Part shown: positions 8,952-17,360 of the stretch, in pieces
Numbering within the stretch: the stretch's first letter is position 1
How the letters are laid out: the number at the start of each line of letters is the position of its first letter
Assembly: GCA_913055875.1 (NCBI GenBank)
Contig: CAJXJY010000007.1
Span: 56,959-120,958, forward strand
Direction: 5' to 3'
DNA: 64,000 bases
Source of the DNA: an uncultured Altererythrobacter sp.
GTDB lineage: Bacteria; Pseudomonadota; Alphaproteobacteria; Sphingomonadales; Sphingomonadaceae
Notes under the pieces: model-generated
What the model was told of the DNA's origin: nothing
Databases searched by the model: none
What the model saw: the letters and a program-made list of their open reading frames with translations, nothing else
Program-made: the position numbers and the translations under genes

Positions 8952-9362
8952 ATGAAATATTCGATTTTTCTGCCGATCGCCCTGGCGCTGGCCGCCTGTT
9001 CGGGTGGCGGCTCGGAGGGACGCGACGTCGCCGAAGGAACGGCCGAAGCCGCCGATCTGGGCCTGCCGGAGGGATTCTCCGCAATGCCCGGCATGGAAGT
9101 GACCAACGATGCGGAGATCACCGCGGCGGACGGCACCGAGGTTCGGATGGTCACGCTCAAATCCGGCGACAGCCCGAGCGCAGTAATCGCGCACTACCGC
9201 GCCGAAGCCGAAGCGGCGGGATACACGATCGGGATGGATTCGGACGACGGCACGATGGCCCAGCTGACCAGCACCAAGGAGGGCGCGCGCAGCTTCGACA
9301 TGCTCGCGAGCGACATGATGGGAGCGACCGAGGTGGTGCTGACCATCGGCCCGGAGGCCTGA
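8952..9362 (+). CDS. Putative lipoprotein, ndk-region family member 2
   Basis: Function unknown. The 136-residue protein has a short signal peptide (FLPIALALAAC, lipobox LAAC with Cys16), a Gly/Ser-rich and acidic linker, and a compact domain starting GLPEGFSAMPGMEV with the helix VIAHYRAEAEAAGYTI and a C-terminal VVLTIGPEA strand. The domain aligns with those of its neighbours at 8357 and 10002, so the three are probably old tandem duplicates. The start ATG has GGAGAG seven bases upstream. An inverted repeat lies directly before it. Confidence 0.8.
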   Translation: MKYSIFLPIALALAACSGGGSEGRDVAEGTAEAADLGLPEGFSAMPGMEVTNDAEITAADGTEVRMVTLKSGDSPSAVIAHYRAEAEAAGYTIGMDSDDGTMAQLTSTKEGARSFDMLASDMMGATEVVLTIGPEA

Positions 9363-9374
9363 GCGCGCTTGCGC

Positions 9375-9408
9375 ACGACTCTGTTTCAGCAAGGCTGAAA
9401 ACGACTCT
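9375..9408. other. Short hairpin flanked by direct repeats, between lipoprotein 2 and ndk
   Basis: The hairpin TTTCAGC-AAG-GCTGAAA (9384-9400) has a seven-base perfect stem and three-base loop, and is framed by two copies of ACGACTCT (9375-9382 and 9401-9408). There is no T-run, so it is not a standard terminator. It may be a small insertion with target duplication or a protein-binding site. Confidence 0.35.
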
Positions 9409-9485
9409 AGGCCTTGAAGCGGGCCGCCATGGGCGATAGGGGCGCGCGGACTTTACCGCATACCCCCAATCCGAAGGAATACCCG

Positions 9486-9908
9486 ATGGCGGTCACCCGC
9501 ACCTTTTCGATCATCAAGCCCGATGCCACGCGCCGAAACCTGACCGGCGCCGTCACCAGGATGCTGGAGGATGCCGGCCTGCGCGTCGTCGCTTCGAAGC
9601 GCATCCGGATGACCCGCGAGCAGGCCGAAGGCTTCTACGCGGTGCACAAGGAGCGCCCCTTCTTCGGCGAATTGTGCGATTTCATGACCAGCGGCCCGGT
9701 GGTGGTGCAGGTCCTCGAAGGCGAAGACGCGGTCAAGCGCAACCGCGACGCGATGGGCGCGACCAACCCCGCCGACGCCGCAGAGGGCACGATCCGCAAG
9801 ACCTATGCCGAGGGCATCGAAGCCAATTCGGTCCACGGCTCGGACAGCGACGAGAACGCGAAGATCGAGATCGAGTTCTTTTTCGATGAGGACGAAATCG
9901 TCGGCTGA
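9486..9908 (+). CDS. ndk: Nucleoside diphosphate kinase Ndk
   Basis: Transfers the gamma-phosphate of ATP to other nucleoside diphosphates through a phosphohistidine, balancing NTP and dNTP pools. The 140-residue protein has the family N-terminus [11 protein letters not shown], the [14 protein letters not shown] segment and the active-site His117 in NSVHGSD. The open frame extends 24 codons upstream, but [12 protein letters not shown] is the conserved start. It sits between the second and third small lipoproteins and appears to be a separate unit. Confidence 0.97.
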   Translation: MAVTRTFSIIKPDATRRNLTGAVTRMLEDAGLRVVASKRIRMTREQAEGFYAVHKERPFFGELCDFMTSGPVVVQVLEGEDAVKRNRDAMGATNPADAAEGTIRKTYAEGIEANSVHGSDSDENAKIEIEFFFDEDEIVG

Positions 9909-9924
9909 TCAGTGATTTGGCCGG

Positions 9925-9955
9925 CCGCCGCGTTGGACGCGGGGCGGCGGGTTTG
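9925..9955 (+). terminator. Possible Rho-independent terminator after ndk
   Basis: GCCGCCGCG and a CGC...GGGGCGGC run pair imperfectly around TTGGA and are followed by GGGTTTGTT. The stem has bulges and the T-run is interrupted, so this is only a candidate. Confidence 0.3.
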
Positions 9956-10001
9956 TTACGCTCCCTCCCGGTATCGAAGTGCAAACCGTGGGAGGATATC
10001 G

Positions 10002-10439
10002 ATGAAGCCGATTTTGCCGCTGCTCGTTGTGGGGCTGGCCGCTGCTGCGTGCTCGCAATCCGGCGAAGGCGATGCCGTCACCGAGCCGGAGACCGCCGCG
10101 GGTGAAGAACCCGCCGCGCAGGCGACCGCGGACGGCAACGAGTTCAATCCGCAGGCCGGCGAGGACGCCGGGCTGCCGCTCGACATCCGCATCTTCCCGG
10201 GAGGCGCAATCGTCGAACGGGCGGAGGAAGACGGCACGCAGAGGCTGGTTTTCACCTCCCCCGAAGCGTCGATGCAGGTGATCGACTGGTATTTCCGCAA
10301 GCTCGACGCGCGCGGTTTCGATTTCAGGATGCAGAACGGCGGCATGGCGGGCTTCACCGCGACATCCGCGGAGGGTAGCGTCACGCTCGAAACCGGCGAA
10401 GGCGGACGCTATACGCTGAGCGTCACGCCGGCGTCCTGA
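10002..10439 (+). CDS. Putative lipoprotein, ndk-region family member 3
   Basis: Function unknown. The 145-residue protein has a lipoprotein signal (ILPLLVVGLAAAAC, Cys17), a long Glu/Ala-rich linker and a domain opening LPLDIRIFPGGAIV with the helix MQVIDWYFRKLDARGFDF and the terminal strand GRYTLSVTP. It is the most diverged of the three ndk-region lipoproteins. The chosen start follows GGGAGG six bases upstream; an upstream extension of 30 codons has no signal peptide. Likely membrane-anchored in the periplasm. Confidence 0.78.
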   Translation: MKPILPLLVVGLAAAACSQSGEGDAVTEPETAAGEEPAAQATADGNEFNPQAGEDAGLPLDIRIFPGGAIVERAEEDGTQRLVFTSPEASMQVIDWYFRKLDARGFDFRMQNGGMAGFTATSAEGSVTLETGEGGRYTLSVTPAS

Positions 10440-10536
10440 GCCCGGCGCCGACCGCCCGGTTTCCCGAAAATCCCGAATCGTGCTAATCCTGCGCCGACAA
10501 TGGATGTCGCGGGGTCGCACGGTTCGGAGGGAAACC

Positions 10537-11274
10537 ATGTCTCGTGTACTCGTCATGGCGGTGGCGCTCGCCTGCTACGCCGCATTTTTCGCCGCCTTTC
10601 TCTATCTCGTCGGTTTCGTCGGCGCGTTCGGTTTCATGCCGACTCATGTCGACAAGGGGCTGTCGGCGCCGCCGCTGGCCGCGGGCCTGATCGATATCGC
10701 GCTGATCGCGCTGTTCGGCGTGCAGCATTCGGTGATGGCGCGGCAGGGCTTCAAGCGCGCCTGGACCGGCATCGTCTCCCCCGCGGTCGAGCGCAGCCTC
10801 TACTGCCTCGCGACGGTGGTTGTGCTGGCCCTGCTGTTCGCCTTCTGGCACCCGATCGAAGGCACCGTATGGTCGGTCGGGAACGAGACCGGCCGGATGG
10901 TGCTGTGGGGCCTGTTCTGGATCGGCTGGGCGATCCTGTTCGTTTCGACCTGGCTGCTCAACCATTTCGAGCTGTTCGGGCTGCAGCAGGCCTGGCACCA
11001 CATGCGCGGGGTCGAGCCGCAGCCGATGCAGATGCGCACACCCTTGTTCTACAAGGCCGTCCGCCACCCGATCTATACCGGCTTCTTCGTCGCCTTCTGG
11101 GCGACCCCCGACATGACTTACGGCCATTTGCTGCTCGCGGTCGGTTTCACGGTCTATATCGTGATCGGCATCGCCTACGAGGAGCGCGACCTGCTGGCGC
11201 TCTACGGCGATCAGTACCGCGATTACAGCCGGCGCGTGGGGGCCTTCATTCCGGGGATCGGCAGGAAGGCCTGA
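10537..11274 (+). CDS. mddA: NnrU/isoprenylcysteine-methyltransferase-like membrane protein, probable methanethiol S-methyltransferase (MddA)
   Basis: Integral membrane methyltransferase of the NnrU/ICMT-like group; MddA proteins methylate methanethiol to dimethyl sulfide with SAM. The 245-residue protein has about five to six membrane helices (residues 5-30, 48-68, 85-105, 122-145, 180-215), the segment LFGVQHSVMAR and the C-terminal SAM-binding region FYKAVRHPIYTGFF...YEERDLLALYGDQYRDY. The ATG follows CGGAGGGAAACC, better than an upstream frame start. Its last 52 bases overlap the 3' end of the opposing sulfotransferase gene. MddA is the best match from memory; a generic NnrU role cannot be excluded. 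Confidence 0.75.
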   Translation: MSRVLVMAVALACYAAFFAAFLYLVGFVGAFGFMPTHVDKGLSAPPLAAGLIDIALIALFGVQHSVMARQGFKRAWTGIVSPAVERSLYCLATVVVLALLFAFWHPIEGTVWSVGNETGRMVLWGLFWIGWAILFVSTWLLNHFELFGLQQAWHHMRGVEPQPMQMRTPLFYKAVRHPIYTGFFVAFWATPDMTYGHLLLAVGFTVYIVIGIAYEERDLLALYGDQYRDYSRRVGAFIPGIGRKA

Positions 11275-12446
11275 AGCTGGCCCGCATGGGCGCGGTGGGG
11301 GGATTTCCCCGCGCGGGCCTGCTCGGCCTGCATCGCGGCGAGTGCCGCATCGGTTAGGTCGAGGCCGAGCGCGTCATAGAGCGCGGCGATTTCGGCCTCC
11401 CAGTCGGCTCCGAGGCGGTCGAAGTCGATCTCGGCGACCGGCCCGTCGAAATCCGCCAGCGCCGCATCGAGCCGCTCCTGCCGAAGTGCGATCTTGCGCC
11501 GCCATTCGGTCTCGATCCGGTCCAGATCGACCGCGTCGGACTGGATCGTCATCTGGTTCGCCACCAGCGAGACCGAGCTGCGCAGCGTCTCCTCCCCGCA
11601 GCGGCGCGAAACGACCACGCGCGCATCGGGAAACTGCGCCAGCAGCGCGGGCAGGTCCTCGGCGAATTGCGGGGTCTTGAGCACGCGCGGCCGCGCCGCA
11701 TTGCCGTGCTCGGCGGCGTCGGTCCGCAGCAGGCGCGCGAATTCGCGATAGACCGGCGCCGGATCGCGGGCCTCGCTCCACGCGGAGTAGGCCGGGATAT
11801 GCCATTGCGCCTCGTAGGCCGAATGGTCGAGCGCGCCGGCAAGCCAGCCCAGTTCCTCGTCCGCGCGCGCCGCGCCGAAGGGGTGGATGGTGTCGAGCCA
11901 CGGGTCGAGCCGGCGCGCCATGAACAGCTTGAATCCGCCGCGCAGCGGGCGCAGGTCGGGCGTTTCGGGCACCGGGTGCCAGCTGTCGCAGAAACGCGTC
12001 GCGCTATGCGCCGGATCGGCGGCGAGCAGGCGGTGGATGCGCGTCGTCCCGCTGCGCATCTGCCCAACGACTATGATCGGTGCGGCGAGTTCGGTTTCGA
12101 GCAATTCGGGCTGTTCGCGCCATAGCCGGCCGAGCGCGAAACGCTGGCGGATCGCGCGGATCAGCTGGCCGTAGGCGAAGGCCTCGCCGACCGCATTGAG
12201 CTGCGCCTCGTCCGTCAGCGACGCCAGGAGGCGGTCGAGGCGGGTGCGGAAATCGGCGATGTCTCCGGGATCGCGGCCCCCGGCTTCATCCTCCGCCTCG
12301 AAGCCCTTCGCCCCGCGCTCGAGCAGCGTTTCCGCTTCGAGCGGCGGCGGCGGCATCCAGCCCCGGTCCCAGCTCGCCGCGAGGAACCGGTCGAGCCGGT
12401 CGACCAGCGGCGCGCGCGCGAGCGGGTGGGGGCGGGGCGGGGGCAT
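11223..12446 (-). CDS. Sulfotransferase family protein
   Basis: Probably transfers a sulfuryl group from PAPS to an unknown acceptor. The 407-residue protein has the PAPS 5'-phosphosulfate loop IIVVGQMRSGTTRIHRLL near residue 125 and a second segment ARVVVSRRCGEETLRS that fits the 3'-phosphate-binding region. The start ATG overlaps the purN stop in TGATG, so translation is probably coupled and the gene belongs to the purM-purN unit, although a role in purine synthesis is not implied. The 3' end overlaps the convergent mddA gene by 52 bases, an unusually long overlap for two complete genes. Confidence 0.8.
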   Translation of the reverse strand: MPPPRPHPLARAPLVDRLDRFLAASWDRGWMPPPPLEAETLLERGAKGFEAEDEAGGRDPGDIADFRTRLDRLLASLTDEAQLNAVGEAFAYGQLIRAIRQRFALGRLWREQPELLETELAAPIIVVGQMRSGTTRIHRLLAADPAHSATRFCDSWHPVPETPDLRPLRGGFKLFMARRLDPWLDTIHPFGAARADEELGWLAGALDHSAYEAQWHIPAYSAWSEARDPAPVYREFARLLRTDAAEHGNAARPRVLKTPQFAEDLPALLAQFPDARVVVSRRCGEETLRSSVSLVANQMTIQSDAVDLDRIETEWRRKIALRQERLDAALADFDGPVAEIDFDRLGADWEAEIAALYDALGLDLTDAALAAMQAEQARAGKSPHRAHAGQLQAFLPIPGMKAPTRRL

Positions 12447-13402
12447 CAGAACTCGTCGGCGGCGTCCATCAGCGCGGTCAGTTTCTTCGGTGCGACCGCA
12501 CGCCAGCTGCGGCTCAGCCAGTCCTCGATCGATGCCCAGTCGGTATCGCCCAGATCGAGCCTTATACCGATCCACCCGTCGCCGAAATAGGGCGGGCGGT
12601 AATAGCGTTCGCCGTCCATTTCGATCAGCTGCGCCTGCTCGTCCGCGCCGCTGATCTTGGCGAGCAGCGCGGTGATGCCGTCGCCGTGATGGTCGACGCT
12701 GACCCAGGCGAACTTCTTGCCCTTGACGATACCGAAGCAGGGCATGCCGTGGCTCAGCGTCTCCTCCGCCTGCGGCATCGCCATCGCCCGTTCGCGCACC
12801 TGCGCGACCAGCCAGTCGGGATCGTAGGGGCGCGAGACGTAGTCGCCCAGCACGCGGGCGTAGAGCTGGTGCTCGGCCACGCGCACCCGGTTGGCGAGAT
12901 GCTCGGGCGTATCGCCGGGCAGGATCGCGACCTCGGCCTGTCCCAGCACCTCGCCGCTATCGAGTTCGCCGGTGACGAGATGGACCGATGCCCCCGCCTT
13001 GGCATCGCCCGCCGCGATCGCCTTGGCGTGCGTATCCAGCCCCTTGTACTTGGGCAGCAGCGAGGGGTGGATATTGAGCATTCTTCCTTCCCAGCGCTTT
13101 ACGAAATCGTCGCCGAGGATGCGCATATAGCCCGCGAGCGCGATATATTCGGCACCGGCCTTCACGACCTCGGCTTCCATCGCTGCGTCGTGTTCGGCGC
13201 GCGGCATGCCCTTGTGCGGCAGCGCGAAGGTCGCGATCCCCTCCGCCTCGGCCAGTTTCAGCCCCGCGGCATCGGGATCGTTGGCGAGCACGAGCACGAT
13301 CTCGTAACCCGCGCCGGGCAGGCGGCTGGCATAGAGCAGCGCCGCCATATTGGTGCCCTTGCCCGAGATGAAGACGGCGAGTTTGGCTTTAGCGGGCACC
13401 AT
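12446..13402 (-). CDS. purN: Phosphoribosylglycinamide formyltransferase PurN fused to a C-terminal YjbR/MmcQ-like domain
   Basis: Transfers a formyl group from 10-formyltetrahydrofolate to GAR, the third step of purine synthesis. Residues 8-190 are a complete PurN: FISGKGTN, the catalytic set Asn110 and His112 in NIHPSLLP, and Asp148 in GELDSGEV. Residues 195-318 form an extra domain resembling the YjbR/MmcQ (CyaY-like fold) family, with AEETLSHGMPCFGIVKGKKFAW, YYRPPYFGDGWIGIRL and a C-terminal LSRSWRAVAPKKL. Ordinary PurN is about 190-220 residues, so this is a fusion. The start MVPAKAK avoids an N-terminal tail encoded by the upstream palindrome. It follows purM and overlaps the sulfotransferase. 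Confidence 0.92.
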   Translation of the reverse strand: MVPAKAKLAVFISGKGTNMAALLYASRLPGAGYEIVLVLANDPDAAGLKLAEAEGIATFALPHKGMPRAEHDAAMEAEVVKAGAEYIALAGYMRILGDDFVKRWEGRMLNIHPSLLPKYKGLDTHAKAIAAGDAKAGASVHLVTGELDSGEVLGQAEVAILPGDTPEHLANRVRVAEHQLYARVLGDYVSRPYDPDWLVAQVRERAMAMPQAEETLSHGMPCFGIVKGKKFAWVSVDHHGDGITALLAKISGADEQAQLIEMDGERYYRPPYFGDGWIGIRLDLGDTDWASIEDWLSRSWRAVAPKKLTALMDAADEF

Positions 13403-13550
13403 ATCCTCCCCGTTGCGAAGCAATGGGGAGGTGGCGCGCGCCGCAGGCGCGTGACGGAGGGGCACTATCCCGCCATAGCCCCTCCGTCAGCCGCCTGACG
13501 GCGTCTGCCACCTCCCCATTTGCGCCCATTCGGGCGAAAACGGGGAGGAT
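13403..13550. repeat. Palindromic repeat filling the purM-purN gap
   Basis: The outer ends ATCCTCCCC (13403-13411) and GGGGAGGAT (13542-13550) are reverse complements, and the inner arms GTGGC...CCGCAGGCGCGTGACGGAGGGG and CCCCTCCGTCAGCCGCCTGACGG...GCCAC also pair. The element occupies the whole 149-base spacer between two genes normally separated by a few bases. It resembles a family of sphingomonad intergenic palindromes (inference). In RNA it would form a long hairpin between the two coding regions. Confidence 0.8.
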
Positions 13551-13551
13551 A

Positions 13552-14649
13552 CTATGCATGATGGACGGCCTCCCAGCCTTCCTCCGCGCCCCATGCGCCT
13601 CGCGATCCATGCACCGTGCAGCCGCGTTCGCCTTCGCCGATCGTGCCGACGCGGTGCACCGTCTCGCCCGCCGCTGCGAAATCGCGCGCCAGTGCATCGG
13701 CTTCATCCGGCTCGACCGCGAGCACCATGCCGATTCCGCAATTGAAAGTGCGCGCCATTTCCGCCGGTTCGATATGCCCCTCGGTCTGCAGGAAGCGCAT
13801 CAAAGCGGGCTGCTCCCACGCATCGGCATCCACGACCGCATGCGCACCCTCGGGCAGCACGCGCGGGATATTCTCTAGCAAGCCGCCGCCGGTGATATGC
13901 GCGAGCGCGGCGATCCGCCCCGCACGGATCGGCTCCAGCAGGCTCTTTACATAGATTCGGGTCGGTTCGATCAGCGCCTCGACCAGCGTGCGCTCCGGCT
14001 CGAACGGGGCGGGCCGGTCGAGCTTCCAGCCCTTGTCCGACGCCAGCCGCCTGACGAGCGAATAGCCGTTCGAATGCACCCCCGAACTGGCAAGGCCGAG
14101 CAGCACTTGCCCCGGGCGCACGCGCTCGCCGGTCAATTGCTCGCCGCGCTCGACCGCGCCGACGCAGAAACCGGCGAGGTCGTAATCGCCCTCGGCATAC
14201 ATGCCGGGCATTTCCGCGGTCTCGCCGCCGATCAGCGCGCAGCCGGCCTGCTTGCAGCCCTCCGCAATGCCCGCCACCACCCGCTCGGCGACGCCGTTCT
14301 CGAGCTTGCCGGTGGCGAAATAGTCGAGGAAGAACAAGGGCTCCGCACCCTGCACGATCAAATCGTTGACGCACATCGCGACGAGGTCGATCCCGACCGT
14401 GTCGTGCCGGTCGTGGTCGATTGCGAGCTTGAGCTTGGTGCCGACCCCGTCATTCGCGGCGACCAGCAGCGGATCGGTATAGCCGGCCGCCTTCGGATCG
14501 AAGAAGCCGCCGAATCCGCCCAGTTCGCTGTCGGCCCCGGGCCGCGCGGTAGCCTTGACCAGCGGGCCGATCGCCCTGACCAGCGCATTGCCCGCCTCGA
14601 TCGAGACTCCGGCCTCTTCGTAGGTGTAGGGGGAGTTCTTGCCGCGCAT
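13552..14649 (-). CDS. purM: Phosphoribosylformylglycinamidine cyclo-ligase (AIR synthetase) PurM
   Basis: ATP-dependent ring closure of FGAM to 5-aminoimidazole ribonucleotide in purine synthesis. The 365-residue protein has the family features [15 protein letters not shown] at the start, [13 protein letters not shown] near residue 70, [18 protein letters not shown] near residue 95, [11 protein letters not shown] near residue 145 and the [15 protein letters not shown] motif near residue 260. A longer upstream frame overlaps the divergent gene and is not used. It heads the minus-strand unit purM-purN-sulfotransferase and diverges from the DUF2066-like gene. Confidence 0.96.
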   Translation of the reverse strand: MRGKNSPYTYEEAGVSIEAGNALVRAIGPLVKATARPGADSELGGFGGFFDPKAAGYTDPLLVAANDGVGTKLKLAIDHDRHDTVGIDLVAMCVNDLIVQGAEPLFFLDYFATGKLENGVAERVVAGIAEGCKQAGCALIGGETAEMPGMYAEGDYDLAGFCVGAVERGEQLTGERVRPGQVLLGLASSGVHSNGYSLVRRLASDKGWKLDRPAPFEPERTLVEALIEPTRIYVKSLLEPIRAGRIAALAHITGGGLLENIPRVLPEGAHAVVDADAWEQPALMRFLQTEGHIEPAEMARTFNCGIGMVLAVEPDEADALARDFAAAGETVHRVGTIGEGERGCTVHGSRGAWGAEEGWEAVHHA

Positions 14650-14718
14650 GGCTCCGCCATAAGCAATAGCGCTTGGATTTCCATGCCCGATTGGGCAAAA
14701 GGCCGCCTGTTTTCCCCG

Positions 14719-15990
14719 ATGGCCCATCTCGCTCCCTCCCTTTCGCGTTCGCCCCGCACCGCCATGCTTCCGGTTGTCGCCGTGCTTGCGCTGGCGGTGC
14801 TGGCCTACGCCGCATGGGCGCAGGTCGAGGGCGAGCGCGGCATCGCGGCGGTCGTTTCGAGCAGCGATATCGATGTCGGCGGCATCGAGGTCGACGTGCG
14901 CGGCGACAATCCCGAGGATGCGCGCGCCAGGGGTTGGGCCGAGGCGCAGCGCAAGGCGTGGGAAAAGCTCGACGGCCCCTCCATTTCCGACGGCCAGCTG
15001 CAGGGCCTCGTTTCGGCGGTGGTGATCGAGCAGGAACGGATCGGCCCGCGCCGCTATATCGCCACGCTCGGCGTCATCTTCGACCGCGCGCGCGCCGGAC
15101 GGCTGCTCGGCTCAGGAGTCAAGGCGCGCGGTTCGGCACCGATGCTGCTGGTGCCGGTGACGATGTCGGGCGGCGGCAACCTCGTCTACGAGACGCGCAA
15201 TCCGTGGCAGCGCGCCTGGGCCGAATATCAGGCCGGGGCGAGCAGTATCAATTACGTCCGCCCCTCCGGCGCGGGCGGCGATTCGCTGCTGCTGACCTAC
15301 GGCCAGACCACCCGCCGCAGCCGCACCTGGTGGCGCAACATCCTCGACCAGTTCGAGGCCGCCGACGTGCTCGTGCCGATCGCGCGGCTCGACTATTCGT
15401 GGCCCGGCGGCCCGATCGAGGGCACGTTCTCCGCGCGCTACGGCCCGTCGAGCACCTATCTCGACGGCTTCACCATGCGCGCCGAGAATCCGGAGCAGCT
15501 GCCCGCGATGCTGTCGCGCGCGGTCGCGCGGTTCGACGCCATCTTCGAGCGCGCGCTCGCCGACGGCAAGCTCAGCCCCGACCCGACGCTCAATCTCGGC
15601 ACCCCCGATCTCGACCCGGCGCTGCGCCGCCTGATGGAGATCGGGCGCGCGGTCGAGGCGCAGGAGCGCGCCGCGCAAGAGGCGGAGAGCGAGGAACCCA
15701 CCGCGGGCGAGACGCCGTCCCCCACCCCGACAGCCACGCCGACGCCGCAGGTCGTGTCGAGCTATGCGGTGCAGTTCGCCACGCCCGATGCCGCGGCCTA
15801 CGACGCCACACTCGGCGCCGTGCGTGCGACACCCGGCGTGCGCGGCGCGACGGTTCCGAGCACCGCGATCGGCGGGACCTCGGTGATGAGCGTCAGCTAC
15901 GGCGGCAGCATCGACCAGCTCGCCGCGGCGCTGCGCGCACGGGGCCTTTCCGTGACGCAGAGCGGCAATTCGCTTTCGATCAGCCGCTAG
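14719..15990 (+). CDS. Secreted/periplasmic protein of DUF2066 type
   Basis: Function unknown. The 423-residue protein has a signal peptide or N-terminal anchor (residues 16-33, [19 protein letters not shown]), an N-terminal domain with [21 protein letters not shown] (similar in layout to DUF2066 proteins), a middle alpha/beta domain, a Thr/Pro-rich linker (residues 345-360) and a C-terminal domain of about 70 residues that resembles a ferredoxin-like fold. Starts at 14683 and 14764 are also possible. Its place between purM and hdaA matters: in pseudomonads a DUF2066 gene also lies beside purM and hda. The conserved neighbourhood is the main argument for the family. Confidence 0.65.
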   Translation: MAHLAPSLSRSPRTAMLPVVAVLALAVLAYAAWAQVEGERGIAAVVSSSDIDVGGIEVDVRGDNPEDARARGWAEAQRKAWEKLDGPSISDGQLQGLVSAVVIEQERIGPRRYIATLGVIFDRARAGRLLGSGVKARGSAPMLLVPVTMSGGGNLVYETRNPWQRAWAEYQAGASSINYVRPSGAGGDSLLLTYGQTTRRSRTWWRNILDQFEAADVLVPIARLDYSWPGGPIEGTFSARYGPSSTYLDGFTMRAENPEQLPAMLSRAVARFDAIFERALADGKLSPDPTLNLGTPDLDPALRRLMEIGRAVEAQERAAQEAESEEPTAGETPSPTPTATPTPQVVSSYAVQFATPDAAAYDATLGAVRATPGVRGATVPSTAIGGTSVMSVSYGGSIDQLAAALRARGLSVTQSGNSLSISR

Positions 15991-16008
15991 CGTTCCTAGG
16001 TTGGCGCG

Positions 16009-16623
16009 ATGCCGTCGCAGATCGTTCTCCCCCTTTCGCACCGTCAGGACGGCGGCGCCGACCGCATCGTCGTCGGCAACGCCAACGAGGACGCGGTGGA
16101 AGCGCTCGGCACGCCCGACAGCTGGCCGTTCCGCACCGCTGTGCTCGCCGGCCCCCCGCGCTCGGGCAAGTCGCTGCTGGCGTGCTGGTTCGATGCGCAA
16201 GAGCGCGGCGATGCGATCGACGGCGCCAATGCGCTCGACGAGGCCGAGCTGTTCCACCGCTGGAATCGCGCGCAGGAGGACGGACGCCCGCTGCTGCTGG
16301 TGATCGACGGCGAAGGGTGGGAGATCGCGCTGCCCGACCTCAAATCGCGCATGGGCGCGGCGCTGCAGCTCGAAATCGGGGTTCCCGACGACACCATGCT
16401 GGCGGCGCTGATCGAAGCGCATGCGGCGCAGCGCGGTCTTGCGCTGGGCGAAGGCGCGCTTACCTATCTGGTGCCGCGCGCCGAGCGCAGCTTCGCCGGG
16501 ATCGAGCGGCTCGTCGCCGAAATCGACCGGCTGAGCATGGAGCGCAAGGTCGCGGCGACACAATCGGTCTGGCGCGACGCGCTGGAAGCGATCCGGGGGC
16601 CGGAGCAGGCAAGCTTGCTTTGA
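16009..16623 (+). CDS. hdaA: DnaA regulatory inactivator homologue HdaA
   Basis: DnaA-related AAA+ protein that, bound to the sliding clamp, stimulates hydrolysis of DnaA-ATP after initiation and so limits replication to once per cycle. The 204-residue protein has the clamp-binding motif QIVLPL at residues 4-9, a Walker A-like loop GPPRSGKSLL near residue 48, a Walker B-like LLLVIDGE near residue 100 and a lid region AERSFAGIERLVAEIDR. Length is normal for the alphaproteobacterial protein. It is 18 bases downstream of the DUF2066-like gene. Confidence 0.9.
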   Translation: MPSQIVLPLSHRQDGGADRIVVGNANEDAVEALGTPDSWPFRTAVLAGPPRSGKSLLACWFDAQERGDAIDGANALDEAELFHRWNRAQEDGRPLLLVIDGEGWEIALPDLKSRMGAALQLEIGVPDDTMLAALIEAHAAQRGLALGEGALTYLVPRAERSFAGIERLVAEIDRLSMERKVAATQSVWRDALEAIRGPEQASLL

Positions 16624-16649
16624 CCCCGCGAAAATGGGAGGATCGGACC

Positions 16650-17360
16650 ATGTTCGCAGGGCTGATCGACTATCTGGACTCGGTGCGCGCGCGCGATCCC
16701 GCGCCGCGTTCGCGCTGGGAAATCCTGCTCTATCCGGGCGTGCTGGCGCTCGGCTTCCACCGGCTCGCGCACTGGCTGTTCGAGGCCGGGCTCTATTTCC
16801 CCGCGCGTTTCGTCAACCATTTCGGCCGCTTCCTGACCGCGATCGACATCCATCCCGGTGCCATTATCGGGAAGAATTTCTTCATCGACCACGGCTTTAC
16901 CGTGATCGGCGAGACGGCGGAGATAGGCGACAACGTCACCATCTACCAATGCGTCACGCTGGGCGGGACCAACCCGACCAACGGGCAGGGCGGCAAGCGC
17001 CATCCGACCGTGGAGGACGACGTCATCATCGGTTCGGGAGCGCAGGTGATCGGCCCGATCACGGTCGGCAGGCGCGCGCGCATCGGTGCCAATGCGGTGG
17101 TCACCGACGACGTGCCCGAGGGTGCGACGATGATCGGGCTCAAGGCGCGTTCCACGCTGGTGCCGGCCGAGGACTGGATGAAGGAGTTCATCCCTTACGG
17201 CACGCCGTGCGACGATCCCAAATGTGGCGAATTGGGCGAGCCGAGTAGGGATTGCGTCGAAAAGATCGAAAGCGAACTCGAGAAGCTGCGCGCCGAAATC
17301 GCCGAATTGCGCGAACGGGCCGGAACCGAGCCGACCCGGCGCAGCGGGACCGATAGCTGA
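16650..17360 (+). CDS. cysE: Serine O-acetyltransferase CysE (EpsC type)
   Basis: Acetylates serine with acetyl-CoA, the first step of cysteine synthesis; cytoplasmic. The 236-residue protein shows the family N-terminal segment (YPGVLALGFHRLAHWLF), then left-handed beta-helix hexapeptide repeats (IDIHPGAIIGKNFFIDHGF, VIGETAEIGDNVTIYQCVTLGG) with the catalytic IDHG His near residue 72 and the glycine-rich HPTVEDDVIIGSGAQVIG. The C-terminal tail (residues 190-236) is Cys-containing and then a charged coiled coil. The ATG follows GGGAGGATCGGACC. Its TGA overlaps the next gene's ATG, so the two are coupled. Confidence 0.92.
   Translation: MFAGLIDYLDSVRARDPAPRSRWEILLYPGVLALGFHRLAHWLFEAGLYFPARFVNHFGRFLTAIDIHPGAIIGKNFFIDHGFTVIGETAEIGDNVTIYQCVTLGGTNPTNGQGGKRHPTVEDDVIIGSGAQVIGPITVGRRARIGANAVVTDDVPEGATMIGLKARSTLVPAEDWMKEFIPYGTPCDDPKCGELGEPSRDCVEKIESELEKLRAEIAELRERAGTEPTRRSGTDS

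Noticed and set aside
13403..13465. Extended N-terminus of PurN from an upstream ATG
   Set aside because: The extra 21 residues come from the palindrome; the conserved PurN start is at 13402.
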